From: CAZWVR01 sp964637235
GTDB taxonomy: Bacteria > Bacteroidota > Bacteroidia > Bacteroidales > S143-33
Assembly (NCBI GenBank): GCA_964637235.1
Contig: CAZWVR010000046.1
Coordinates: 1-17,461 of the forward strand
DNA length: 17,461 bases
Direction of reading: 5' to 3'
Shown here: one piece after another, positions 6,343-14,178 of the stretch
Layout: every line of letters starts with the position of its first letter
How positions within the stretch are numbered: position 1 is the stretch's first letter
Program-made: the position numbers and the translations under genes
Notes under the pieces: model-generated
The model's database searches: none
What the model was told of the DNA's origin: nothing
What the model saw: the letters and a program-made list of their open reading frames with translations, nothing else

Positions 6343-9300
6343 ATATTTTTTTTCATATTGTCTTTATGTGTTTCGCATTTATACGCCCAGAAAATAGGCT
6401 TACCTTTTATATATAATTATACAAAAAAATTAAAATTCTATAAAACCGTATGGCAAATAAAACAGGCTCCTAACGGAATATTATATATGGCAACTGAAGA
6501 CGGAATATATGAATACGATGGACATAAGATTAACAAAATCCTTACTAAACCAAGCATATTTTTCTCTTTGGACTTCAATAAAAAAGGAGACATTTTCTTT
6601 GGTTCCACCGAAGCAATTGGACAAATATATCTGGATAGTGCAAAATGGCAGATAAAATATTTTTACTACGACTTCCCCATAAACAGTGTATGGACTACTC
6701 AATATTTCAAAGGTCATATATACTTTCTTATCAACAACCATAATTTAATTTATCTGGATAATAACAAGCTATATACTATAAAATCCTCAAAATACAATAT
6801 GCATCTTTTTAAGGTCAATAATCACCTTTTTTTAATATCAAAAAATACCATATATGATATTATCGGCAATAAAGTATTTGAAATAAATCGTAATTTCAAA
6901 ATTACAGATCAAGACATAAGAATAATTTTACCCTATGACTCAACACATTATTTAGTAGGAACAAAACTCGGAAATTTTTATATTACTGATATAACATTTT
7001 CTTCATTGAGTGTTATTGAACTTCAAGATCAACAATATATTAGAAAATCCATAGTATATAAAGGCGTAAAATACAATGATACAACATTCTTAATTGCAAC
7101 CCTAAAAGGTGGCTTAATAGCCATTAACAAAAAAGGAAAAACTATTTTTATTATAAACGACCAATTGGGGTTATCTGATAATGCCATATATGACATACTT
7201 GTTGATAAACAAAAAAATCTGTGGCTGGCTACACCTAACGGATTATGCAAAATTATATTCGAAAACTTTGTAATTGGTAAAAGAAATAAAATTAAAGGAG
7301 TGATATTTTGGTCAACGTTTATAGATGATAATTTATTCGTAGGCTCATCAGAAGGTTTATATTACACAAACTTAAATACTCCAAATTTTTTACAAAGAAA
7401 CATTTTTAAGCCAATATCCGAAAATCTACTATATCCCTCCGGATTTTTTAAATGCGGAAATTATTATGTTGGCGGAGGCTATAAAGGTTTATTTTTATTT
7501 GATAAAAATCTAAAACTTATTGATACCATCAAAACAAAAATATTTTCTCTATATAAAATTGATAATCAATCTTTTTTTATCTCATCAATCGATGGATTTA
7601 AACGTATAAAACTAGCAAATAATAAATTAAAAATACAAAAAACATATCCCTCTATCAATTCTGTATGTATTCAAGTATATAAAAATACAGATTCGTCATT
7701 TTGGATAAACACATATAATGGATTATTCCTTCTTATAGAAAATGGAGCAAAATATTCCATCTACTTTTTTAATATAAATAAAAATAGTTCAGAAACAGAA
7801 AAATGGATATTTAAACTAAACAATGAATTGTATATCTCTATGGGACATAGATTCTTAAAAATTAACTACAATAGGGAAAAACCTTCCCGAACTACTTTTA
7901 AAGAATTAACAGAACTACCTCCGGGCATAAATATTAACAATATCATTGACAATAACAATAGCATCATAAAAGATATCATCGATACAAAACAATACATCTA
8001 TATATTAACCACAAATAAACTGATTTATTTCAATAAAAAACAACACAAAATTAACTTTTTCAATTTCAATAAATTATACTCTACTTTTATTTCAAATTTA
8101 GGACAAACCCTATTCTTAAAATATGGCAAACTCTGGATATTAACAAAACGATATATTATAATTGCCGATACTATATTAAATAGCCATCAATTTAAACATA
8201 AACTTTTGCTAAAAAAAATAACCCTAAACAATAAAAACTATTACTATTATAAACCCATAAAAAATAAAACCAAAATCAATAAATTTTTACCACCTACGTC
8301 TATAATAACTTTTACATTTGTATATCCTGATTATTCACACGAAAACAGCATATTATATTCATACAAAATAGATAATACAGTTTGGACAGATTGGAGCGAA
8401 AATAATAATTTTTCAATTTCAAAAATCTACGGAGGTAATCATAAGCTGTATATAAAAGTTAAAGACGCTGTAACAGAAGAAATTTATCAATATGAAATTG
8501 CGTTTAAAACAAAATATATATGGTATCTATCTCCACCTGCAATACTATTCTATATCCTTTTAAGCATAAGTTTATCATACCTATATTTCAAAACCAGAAC
8601 TCTAAAAATTAAAAAACGAAATAAACTCCTGGAAACACAAATAAAAAAACGTACAGAAATCTTAGTAAAACAAAATCAAAAACTCGAAAAGGTCACAGAA
8701 GAATTAGAAAGACAGAAAAAAGCCCTTAAAATGGAAACGGAAAAATTGCGCTTAATGTCTATGGAATTAGAAATGCTATCATTAGTAGCAAAATATACAG
8801 ATAACTCCGTAGTAATTCTCAACGAAAAAGGAAAAATAGAATGGTGGAATCGCGGATTTACAAAACTTTTTAAAGATAAATTGGAACAAATGAGAGATTT
8901 ACCTTTTAAAGAAAAAATTAACCGCCTACGACCAAAACTTATAGAAATAATAAAAAATTACCAGGGAAATAAACCCGTAGTTTATACAACAAAAGACGAA
9001 ATAAATGGAAAAGAAATTTGGTATAAAACGATTGTAAATCCTGTTTTTAATGAAGATGGCAAAATAGTGAATTTTGTAGCTATTGACATAGATATAACGG
9101 ATATAAAATCAGCAGAAAAAGCTATAAATCAGCAGAAAAAATTATTAGAAGAACAAGCTGAGGAACTAAAACTCGCAAATCAAATTTTATATACACAAAA
9201 AGAACAAATAGAACAAAAAAATTACGAAATTACTTCAAGCATTGAATATGCTAAAAAAATTCAAGAAGCTATACTACCGCATAAACTCCTTTTCAAAGCT

Positions 9301-9978
9301 CTATTCAACGATTACTTTTTAATCTATAAACCTAAATCCATAGTAAGTGGAGATTTCTATTGGTTCGATTATAAAAACAATAAAGCTATAATAGTGGTAG
9401 GCGACTCTACTGGACACGGCGTCCCCGGCGCTTTTATGAGCATTTTAGGCATTACATTGATAAAAGATATTATCGCAAGAATAGAACATTATAATCCTGC
9501 TGAAATATTATACGAACTCCGCGAAAAATTAATTATATCATTACATCAAAGCAATAGGGGAGAATATACAAAAGATGGAATTGATATGGCTTTACTAATT
9601 GCAGATTTTGAAACTCAAAAACTACACTTTTCAGGAGCTAACAGCACTATATTCATAGTTAATAATAATAAAATGACTGTTCTAAAAGGCGATAAAATGC
9701 CTATCGGGATACATGATAGAATGAACGAACCTTTTACAGAACATATATTAGACCTCACCAATGATGAACGTATTTATATGTTCTCAGACGGCTTTACAGA
9801 CCAGTTCGGAGGACCAAAGGATAAAAAATACTCCTTCAAACGTTTTAAAGAACTTATTGAAAAAGTATCTAAATTTCCATTTAGCAAGCAAAAACATCTT
9901 ATTGAACAAGAATTCCAAAATTGGAAAGGTGATAGAGAACAAACTGACGACATTATAATTTTAGGCTTTGAATTTTAA
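6325..9978 (+). CDS. Membrane receptor: periplasmic propeller + Y_Y_Y + PAS + SpoIIE/PP2C serine phosphatase
   Basis: The start is TTG at 6325. It gives a clean signal peptide (MKLGKKIFFFILSLCVSHLY, cleaved near AQ), whereas the first in-frame ATG (residue 55) would lose it; ATT at 6316 is an alternative. Order in 1217 residues: a reg_prop-type propeller (best blades near 43-65 and 286-310), Y_Y_Y domain (~660-725, YSYKIDNTVWTDWSE), one membrane segment (~730-752), coiled coil (~755-815), PAS/PAC (~817-928) and a second coiled coil ending IEYAKKIQEAILP (973-985). Last is a SpoIIE/RsbU-type PP2C phosphatase with SGDFYW (D1010), GDSTGHGVPGAFMS (D1027), DGIDMAL (1084-1090), SDGFTD (D1155) and TDDIII (D1208/D1209). 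The metal-binding aspartates are intact. Periplasmic ligand binding and PAS sensing are inferred to control cytoplasmic dephosphorylation of an anti-anti-sigma-like or other protein not found here. There is no histidine kinase domain. Confidence 0.92.
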   Translation: MKLGKKIFFFILSLCVSHLYAQKIGLPFIYNYTKKLKFYKTVWQIKQAPNGILYMATEDGIYEYDGHKINKILTKPSIFFSLDFNKKGDIFFGSTEAIGQIYLDSAKWQIKYFYYDFPINSVWTTQYFKGHIYFLINNHNLIYLDNNKLYTIKSSKYNMHLFKVNNHLFLISKNTIYDIIGNKVFEINRNFKITDQDIRIILPYDSTHYLVGTKLGNFYITDITFSSLSVIELQDQQYIRKSIVYKGVKYNDTTFLIATLKGGLIAINKKGKTIFIINDQLGLSDNAIYDILVDKQKNLWLATPNGLCKIIFENFVIGKRNKIKGVIFWSTFIDDNLFVGSSEGLYYTNLNTPNFLQRNIFKPISENLLYPSGFFKCGNYYVGGGYKGLFLFDKNLKLIDTIKTKIFSLYKIDNQSFFISSIDGFKRIKLANNKLKIQKTYPSINSVCIQVYKNTDSSFWINTYNGLFLLIENGAKYSIYFFNINKNSSETEKWIFKLNNELYISMGHRFLKINYNREKPSRTTFKELTELPPGININNIIDNNNSIIKDIIDTKQYIYILTTNKLIYFNKKQHKINFFNFNKLYSTFISNLGQTLFLKYGKLWILTKRYIIIADTILNSHQFKHKLLLKKITLNNKNYYYYKPIKNKTKINKFLPPTSIITFTFVYPDYSHENSILYSYKIDNTVWTDWSENNNFSISKIYGGNHKLYIKVKDAVTEEIYQYEIAFKTKYIWYLSPPAILFYILLSISLSYLYFKTRTLKIKKRNKLLETQIKKRTEILVKQNQKLEKVTEELERQKKALKMETEKLRLMSMELEMLSLVAKYTDNSVVILNEKGKIEWWNRGFTKLFKDKLEQMRDLPFKEKINRLRPKLIEIIKNYQGNKPVVYTTKDEINGKEIWYKTIVNPVFNEDGKIVNFVAIDIDITDIKSAEKAINQQKKLLEEQAEELKLANQILYTQKEQIEQKNYEITSSIEYAKKIQEAILPHKLLFKALFNDYFLIYKPKSIVSGDFYWFDYKNNKAIIVVGDSTGHGVPGAFMSILGITLIKDIIARIEHYNPAEILYELREKLIISLHQSNRGEYTKDGIDMALLIADFETQKLHFSGANSTIFIVNNNKMTVLKGDKMPIGIHDRMNEPFTEHILDLTNDERIYMFSDGFTDQFGGPKDKKYSFKRFKELIEKVSKFPFSKQKHLIEQEFQNWKGDREQTDDIIILGFEF
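9106..9140 (+). repeat. Short direct repeat inside the receptor gene, period 20
   Basis: The 15-mer AAATCAGCAGAAAAA occurs at 9106-9120 and again at 9126-9140. The 20-base period is not a multiple of three, so the two copies are read in different frames (K-S-A-E-K and N-Q-Q-K-K). It lies just after the PAS domain, where the coiled-coil linker begins. Confidence 0.6.
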
Positions 9979-10016
9979 ATCTATTAACTAAATGTATATC
10001 TTTTTAATTAAGACAC

Positions 10017-10046
10017 TGTTTATCAATATCTTACAATTGATAAACA
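10017..10046. repeat. Perfect 11-bp inverted repeat between convergent genes
   Basis: TGTTTATCAAT (10017-10027) and ATTGATAAACA (10036-10046) are exact reverse complements with an 8-base spacer. No T run follows on the plus strand, so it is not a canonical intrinsic terminator for the receptor gene, although an AT-rich stem at this place could protect its 3' end. It adjoins the tricorn terminator on its right. Confidence 0.6.
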
Positions 10047-10048
10047 AA

Positions 10049-10087
10049 AAGAGGACTTAGGAACTATAACTATTCCCAAGCCCTCTT
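10049..10087 (-). terminator. Intrinsic terminator of the tricorn protease gene
   Basis: On the minus strand AAGAGGGCTTGGGAA pairs with TTCCTAAGTCCTCTT as a 15-bp stem with two G-U pairs and a 9-base loop, directly followed by a run of T (10050-10046). On the plus strand the same two positions become A-C mismatches and no T run follows. The signal is therefore directed leftward, about 45 bp after the tricorn stop. Confidence 0.75.
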
Positions 10088-10132
10088 AAAAAGCAATAAT
10101 TTCCCAAAAGTAATACTGCTTATTACTAATTT

Positions 10133-13100
10133 TTACTTCGTTTTATCAGGAAATGGAGGTACAGATGTTAAACTATCAGGATAATTTTTTATCTGCTCTT
10201 TTATAACTTCAATAGCCTTTTCAAGCTGGGCGTCTTTACCTTTAAAAGCATCAGCAGGATTATTTTCAACTACGATATCCGGATCTACACCATGCCCTTC
10301 AATAATCCACTTTTTACCATCTTTTGAGAAATGGCCGAACTCAGGTTTATAAAGATAACCTCCATCAATTAAAGGTAGAGGACCTCTAATACCAACTACA
10401 CCTCCCCAAGAACGTTTACCAATAATAGTTCCTAATTTATAAGCCTTAAACTGATAAGGGAATAAATCTCCATCCGATGCAGAATATTCATTGATAAGCA
10501 TAACCTTAGGTCCTATATGTGTTTCTTCCGGAACGGGCCAACCTTTTTTTATATTTCGAGCCATTGATTGCATAATCATCTGCCTACGTAATCTTTCTAT
10601 TATGATAGGTGAAACATTACCACCGCCATTACCTCTATCGTCTATTATTAAACCTCGCTTACGTATTTGTGGATAAAATAAACGAGTAAATTCATTTAAT
10701 CCATGACTAAGCATATCCGGAATATGGATGTATCCTACTTGTCCATTTGTTGCGCTATCTACCTTTCTTATATTATTCTGCACCCAATTATAGTAATATA
10801 ATTCAGCTTCGGATTTTAAAGGAACTACTACTACTTTACGTGCGTTTTTAGTAGTAGGAACAGCATTTACAGTTAATTCAGTTTCTTTATCAGCCTTACC
10901 TACAAGTAAACTATATATGTTATTCACTGTATTTGTGGGAACACCGTTTATTGCTATAATATAATCTCCTTCTTTAACATCCACACCAGGTACAGTCAAA
11001 GGTGAAATAATATTTTTAGACCAATTAGCACCTTTCAAAATTTTAACTACTTTAAAATAGCCTGTTTTTTTATCTTTCTGAAAGCGAGCACCTAATAATC
11101 CAGTATAAACTTTCTTTATCTCTGGTCTATCTCCCCCTCCGACGTATGCATGCCCGACATTTAGCTGTCCTATCATTTCGCCTGAAATATGTGTTAAATA
11201 ATTGCGATGATTAACGTAAGGAAGTAATAGAGCGTATTGATGGTGTATTTTTTTCCAATCAGTACCGTGCATATTTGGATCATAAAAGAAATCACGCATT
11301 TGGCGCCAAACTTCGTCAAATATTTGTGCCCATTCTTTATGATAGTCAACATACACTTGCATATTAGATAAATCGTAATAATCTGCATTCTCAAAGTCTA
11401 TTTTATCAGAAGGCAAATCAACAGCTCCATATTTATCATCTTTCTTAAAAATCATTTTCTTACCATCCCAAGAAAGGTAGAAGTCAAAATCTTTACCTAA
11501 AAGTGTTTCTTTTTTCTCATTCAAATCATACAAATATACAGAGTTTTCATCATCAGTATGTATATACTCGCTGTAATATACTTTACCATTAAATTCGTAG
11601 ATATCGCTATAATTAGCGCTTCTGATAGGTAATCCAATAATTCTATTTTCTATGCCGTCAAAATCAATATTAACTTTTACATTAAGAGGGTTGCTAACTG
11701 TATCTGTACCATCTGGTTCATATCCGGGAGCAAAAGGATTTGAAACATTTTTATTAAGAAGTACTAAATAAACTCGCTCCATATCCTTATATATAGCGTT
11801 CCATTCTACATCACTATATATAGGTGAAAAATCACGAGAAGATGCAAAAAGTAAGTATTTCCCATCAAGAGAAAAATTAGGCTCAGAAGCCATATACCAT
11901 CCTTCTGTAATTTTATGTTTTTCACCAGTTTTTGTATCATAAATATATATAATCCCATACCCATCATGTCTGGGCAATAAATATGTTATATATCGTCCAT
12001 CCGGAGACCAGTTAAACTGGCTAATTTCCCACTGGTCAGATTTATCAACATCTGTAATTTTCTTAGTTTTAATATCTATATAACGCAACCGCAATAATTT
12101 ATCATACCAAGCTATTTTTTTCCCATCAGGAGACCATTTTATCGAAAATTTATAAGTTTGGGCATTATCTGTTAGCTGTATAGGAGGTTGAGAACCATCA
12201 GCCACTTGGATATATATCTCAAACTCGCCGCTCTTATCAGAGATATAAGCTATATATTTTCCATCAGGAGACCATACAACATTTCGCTCATGTACGCCAT
12301 TAGTATTTGTCAAATTCTTAGTAACGCCTTTTTTAAGAGGCACAATAAAGATATCTCCACGAGCCGCTACTACTGCTTTTTTTGAATCTGGTGAAGTACT
12401 AAACGAACGTATATACTTACTTGCATCAACAAAACGTTTTGTAGCATTAGCATAATCATTTTTTATATAGACAGTAATTTTTTTAACTGTATCTTGTTTT
12501 ATATCGTAGTAATAAAGAAATCCGCCATTTTCAAAAACGATTTTATCTCCGCCTATTGAAGGGAATTTTATGTCATATTGAGTAAAATGGGTAATCTTTT
12601 TAACTTTTTTTGTTTGTAAATCATACACAAATAAATTCATAATTCTATCGCGGTCTGATAAAAAGAAAATTTTATTTTCGTACCACATAGGGAAAATATC
12701 CTGAGCAGTATTTTCAAAAAGTTTATATGCAGTATCACGCTTAAAATCATATATCCATATATCATCAGCCATTCCACCACGATAATACTTCCAAGTTCGG
12801 AATTCTCGGAATATTTTATTAAATGCCAATTTAGTTCCATCTTTATTAAAAGAGCAAAAACCACCATCAAGAATAGGAATTTCTTTGGGCATATCTCCAT
12901 TTATAGAGACAGTAAAAAGTTGTCCTCTGAAAGAATTATACGAATGACAGCGAGAACGAAATACAATATTTTTACTATCAGGTGTCCAAGTCATTACAAT
13001 GTTATTTGGTCCCATTCTATCTGCTACGTCGTCTCTATCCAAAGTAGCAGTATATGTCAAACGTTTTGGGACACCTCCATCAGAAGGCATTAAATATACT

Positions 13101-13366
13101 TCTGTATTTCCGTCGTATTGGGCAGTAAAAGCTATATATTTACCGTCAGGAGATATTTTAGCAAACATTTCATACCCTATATCGCTGGTAAGGCGTCTTG
13201 CCACTCCTCCTTGTAATGGTACTGTATATAAATCACCTGCATAAGTAAAAACTACCTGATTACCCATAACAGATGGAAAACGCAGCAACCTTGCTTCTGT
13301 CTGCTGGCTATATGCATAATAAAAAAAGCTTGCTAAAATTAAAAACAAAAAAAATTTCCTTAACAT
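10133..13366 (-). CDS. Secreted tricorn-type protease (peptidase family S41)
   Basis: The protein has 1077 residues, near the length of the Thermoplasma tricorn protease. A signal peptide covers residues 1-20 (LFLILASFFYYAYS then QQ), so unlike the archaeal enzyme it should act in the periplasm. Two propellers follow (~25-320 and ~325-680), with repeated WSPDGKYIA-like blades. Next are a helical region (~680-745), a PDZ domain (~755-850, EGDYIIAINGVP) and the serine protease core (~850-1060). Catalytic residues align well: nucleophile S964 in SASDGD, H739 in VGHAYVGG and E1023 in IIEGHGVDPD, against S965, H746 and E1023 of tricorn. The serine before the tricorn histidine is G738 here. The expected activity is trimming peptides to short products. 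It has its own promoter at the end of the upstream B3/4 gene and a strong terminator. Confidence 0.93.
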   Translation of the reverse strand: MLRKFFLFLILASFFYYAYSQQTEARLLRFPSVMGNQVVFTYAGDLYTVPLQGGVARRLTSDIGYEMFAKISPDGKYIAFTAQYDGNTEVYLMPSDGGVPKRLTYTATLDRDDVADRMGPNNIVMTWTPDSKNIVFRSRCHSYNSFRGQLFTVSINGDMPKEIPILDGGFCSFNKDGTKLAFNKIFREFRTWKYYRGGMADDIWIYDFKRDTAYKLFENTAQDIFPMWYENKIFFLSDRDRIMNLFVYDLQTKKVKKITHFTQYDIKFPSIGGDKIVFENGGFLYYYDIKQDTVKKITVYIKNDYANATKRFVDASKYIRSFSTSPDSKKAVVAARGDIFIVPLKKGVTKNLTNTNGVHERNVVWSPDGKYIAYISDKSGEFEIYIQVADGSQPPIQLTDNAQTYKFSIKWSPDGKKIAWYDKLLRLRYIDIKTKKITDVDKSDQWEISQFNWSPDGRYITYLLPRHDGYGIIYIYDTKTGEKHKITEGWYMASEPNFSLDGKYLLFASSRDFSPIYSDVEWNAIYKDMERVYLVLLNKNVSNPFAPGYEPDGTDTVSNPLNVKVNIDFDGIENRIIGLPIRSANYSDIYEFNGKVYYSEYIHTDDENSVYLYDLNEKKETLLGKDFDFYLSWDGKKMIFKKDDKYGAVDLPSDKIDFENADYYDLSNMQVYVDYHKEWAQIFDEVWRQMRDFFYDPNMHGTDWKKIHHQYALLLPYVNHRNYLTHISGEMIGQLNVGHAYVGGGDRPEIKKVYTGLLGARFQKDKKTGYFKVVKILKGANWSKNIISPLTVPGVDVKEGDYIIAINGVPTNTVNNIYSLLVGKADKETELTVNAVPTTKNARKVVVVPLKSEAELYYYNWVQNNIRKVDSATNGQVGYIHIPDMLSHGLNEFTRLFYPQIRKRGLIIDDRGNGGGNVSPIIIERLRRQMIMQSMARNIKKGWPVPEETHIGPKVMLINEYSASDGDLFPYQFKAYKLGTIIGKRSWGGVVGIRGPLPLIDGGYLYKPEFGHFSKDGKKWIIEGHGVDPDIVVENNPADAFKGKDAQLEKAIEVIKEQIKNYPDSLTSVPPFPDKTK

Positions 13367-13398
13367 ATGTTTACTTTTATGGTTTATAATTATTTACG

Positions 13399-13429
13399 CA
13401 AATATTCAACCAAAAATCAAAAGTTCAAA
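13399..13429 (-). promoter_or_regulatory. Promoter for the tricorn gene, overlapping the preceding gene's 3' end
   Basis: On the minus strand TTTG (13429-13426), exactly 19 bases, then AATATTTG (13406-13399), one mismatch from TAnnTTTG. The -33 element and spacer lie in the last codons of the B3/4 gene, and the ATG is 32 bases further on. This argues that the tricorn gene can be transcribed on its own despite the 39-bp gap. Confidence 0.55.
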
Positions 13430-14068
13430 ATTTTTTCCAGAACAAAATTCTCTAATAAAAGTCTGTATTTGCTTTAAGTCTTTTTCAAAATCTCTATCAG
13501 TACCAAAATTTACTACTAAAAGTAAAATTTTTGAAGTATTTTCATCTATTTTAGTTCGTTCAGAATCAGATGTGGGAGAACCAAAAGCTCCCAACGCATC
13601 TCTAAATACTGGTAAATTTTCAATATTTAGTTTTCCACGACCTATTCCGAAATATTCTTCATCTTTTCTACCTATGTCAAAAACTATTTTCTCTCCTTGA
13701 ATTTTATGATAATCATATCCTCCAATAGAAAATCCGGTGTATATAGAAGCTAAATTTATGGTATCTACCACATTATCAATAAAATACAACCCCTTGCCTT
13801 TAACAATCCTTCTATAAAGAGATTCTGCCGATAAACGATATCTAGCAGGATCTTTACCAAATATTTTATATGCCTTCCGTGAATAAGCTATTTGCGGAAT
13901 TTCTTTTATTTTTTCCAAAGGTATGTTTTGCTTTATCTCTATTATTTTTTGTATTTCTTTTTTTAATTCAGGACTATTTTTTTCATATTTTACATCAGCC
14001 TGAATATATCCAAGTTGAGTCTCGGGAACCTTCTTTTTTATTAAATCAGAAATTTTTACAATTTTCAT
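13406..14068 (-). CDS. Stand-alone B3/4-domain protein (PheT-like editing domain)
   Basis: The start was set at the ATG at 14068 (220 residues). A TTG at 14116 would add 16 residues, but a good promoter covers that extension. The protein has a short N-terminal region (1-~60), then a B3/4 domain like the one in the beta subunit of bacterial phenylalanyl-tRNA synthetase. Family-typical stretches are RYRLSAESLYRRIVKG (77-92), NVVDTINLASIYTG (99-112), a central FGIGRGKLNIENLP (140-153) and AFGSPTSDSERTKI (161-174). In PheT this domain hydrolyses mischarged Tyr-tRNAPhe. Free-standing versions are widespread, and their substrate is mostly not known, so trans-editing or amino-acid/tRNA handling is inference. 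No anticodon-binding, B5 or synthetase core parts are present. It is divergent from the TPR glycosyltransferase gene. Confidence 0.8.
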   Translation of the reverse strand: MKIVKISDLIKKKVPETQLGYIQADVKYEKNSPELKKEIQKIIEIKQNIPLEKIKEIPQIAYSRKAYKIFGKDPARYRLSAESLYRRIVKGKGLYFIDNVVDTINLASIYTGFSIGGYDYHKIQGEKIVFDIGRKDEEYFGIGRGKLNIENLPVFRDALGAFGSPTSDSERTKIDENTSKILLLVVNFGTDRDFEKDLKQIQTFIREFCSGKNFELLIFG

Positions 14069-14086
14069 AGTTTTATTTTTTCCAGA

Positions 14087-14117
14087 CAAATTAACGTATA
14101 ATAACTTTTTCAACAAA
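14087..14117 (-). promoter_or_regulatory. Promoter for the B3/4-domain gene
   Basis: On the minus strand TTTG (14117-14114), exactly 19 bases, then TTAATTTG (14094-14087), one mismatch from TAnnTTTG. The ATG at 14068 follows after 18 bases. The position inside a possible TTG-started extension decides in favour of the ATG. Confidence 0.6.
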
Positions 14118-14152
14118 AACAGTTGTGATTGAAAATTCTTAACCAGTTTTTA

Positions 14153-14160
14153 TAAATTTG
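14153..14160 (+). promoter_or_regulatory. -7 promoter element for the TPR glycosyltransferase gene
   Basis: TAAATTTG matches TAnnTTTG exactly, 18 bases before the ATG at 14179. The -33 element is poor: ATTG at 14128-14131 with a 21-base spacer is the nearest candidate. It lies back to back with the promoter of the divergent B3/4 gene. Confidence 0.5.
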
Positions 14161-14178
14161 TCAAAAGTTTTTCAATAA

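Noticed and set aside
9761..9958. Small plus-strand ORF overlapping the phosphatase domain
   Set aside because: It is an out-of-frame reading of the conserved SDGFTD...TDDIII region and has no features of its own.
8750..9978. Histidine kinase in the receptor
   Set aside because: After the PAS domain there is only coiled coil and then a PP2C/SpoIIE domain; no H-box and no N or G boxes of an HATPase were found.
11194..11394. Small minus-strand ORF within the tricorn gene
   Set aside because: It lies out of frame within the conserved helical/protease region of tricorn; a shadow reading.
13406..14068. Full phenylalanyl-tRNA synthetase beta subunit or fragment of a broken pheT
   Set aside because: The ORF is a clean 220 codons with its own promoter and stop; neighbouring DNA shows no other PheT domains, so it is a stand-alone protein and not a pseudogene.
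14069..14116. TTG start at 14116 for the B3/4 gene
   Set aside because: The extension is covered by a TTTG-N19-TTAATTTG promoter, and the ATG at 14068 gives a natural N-terminus.
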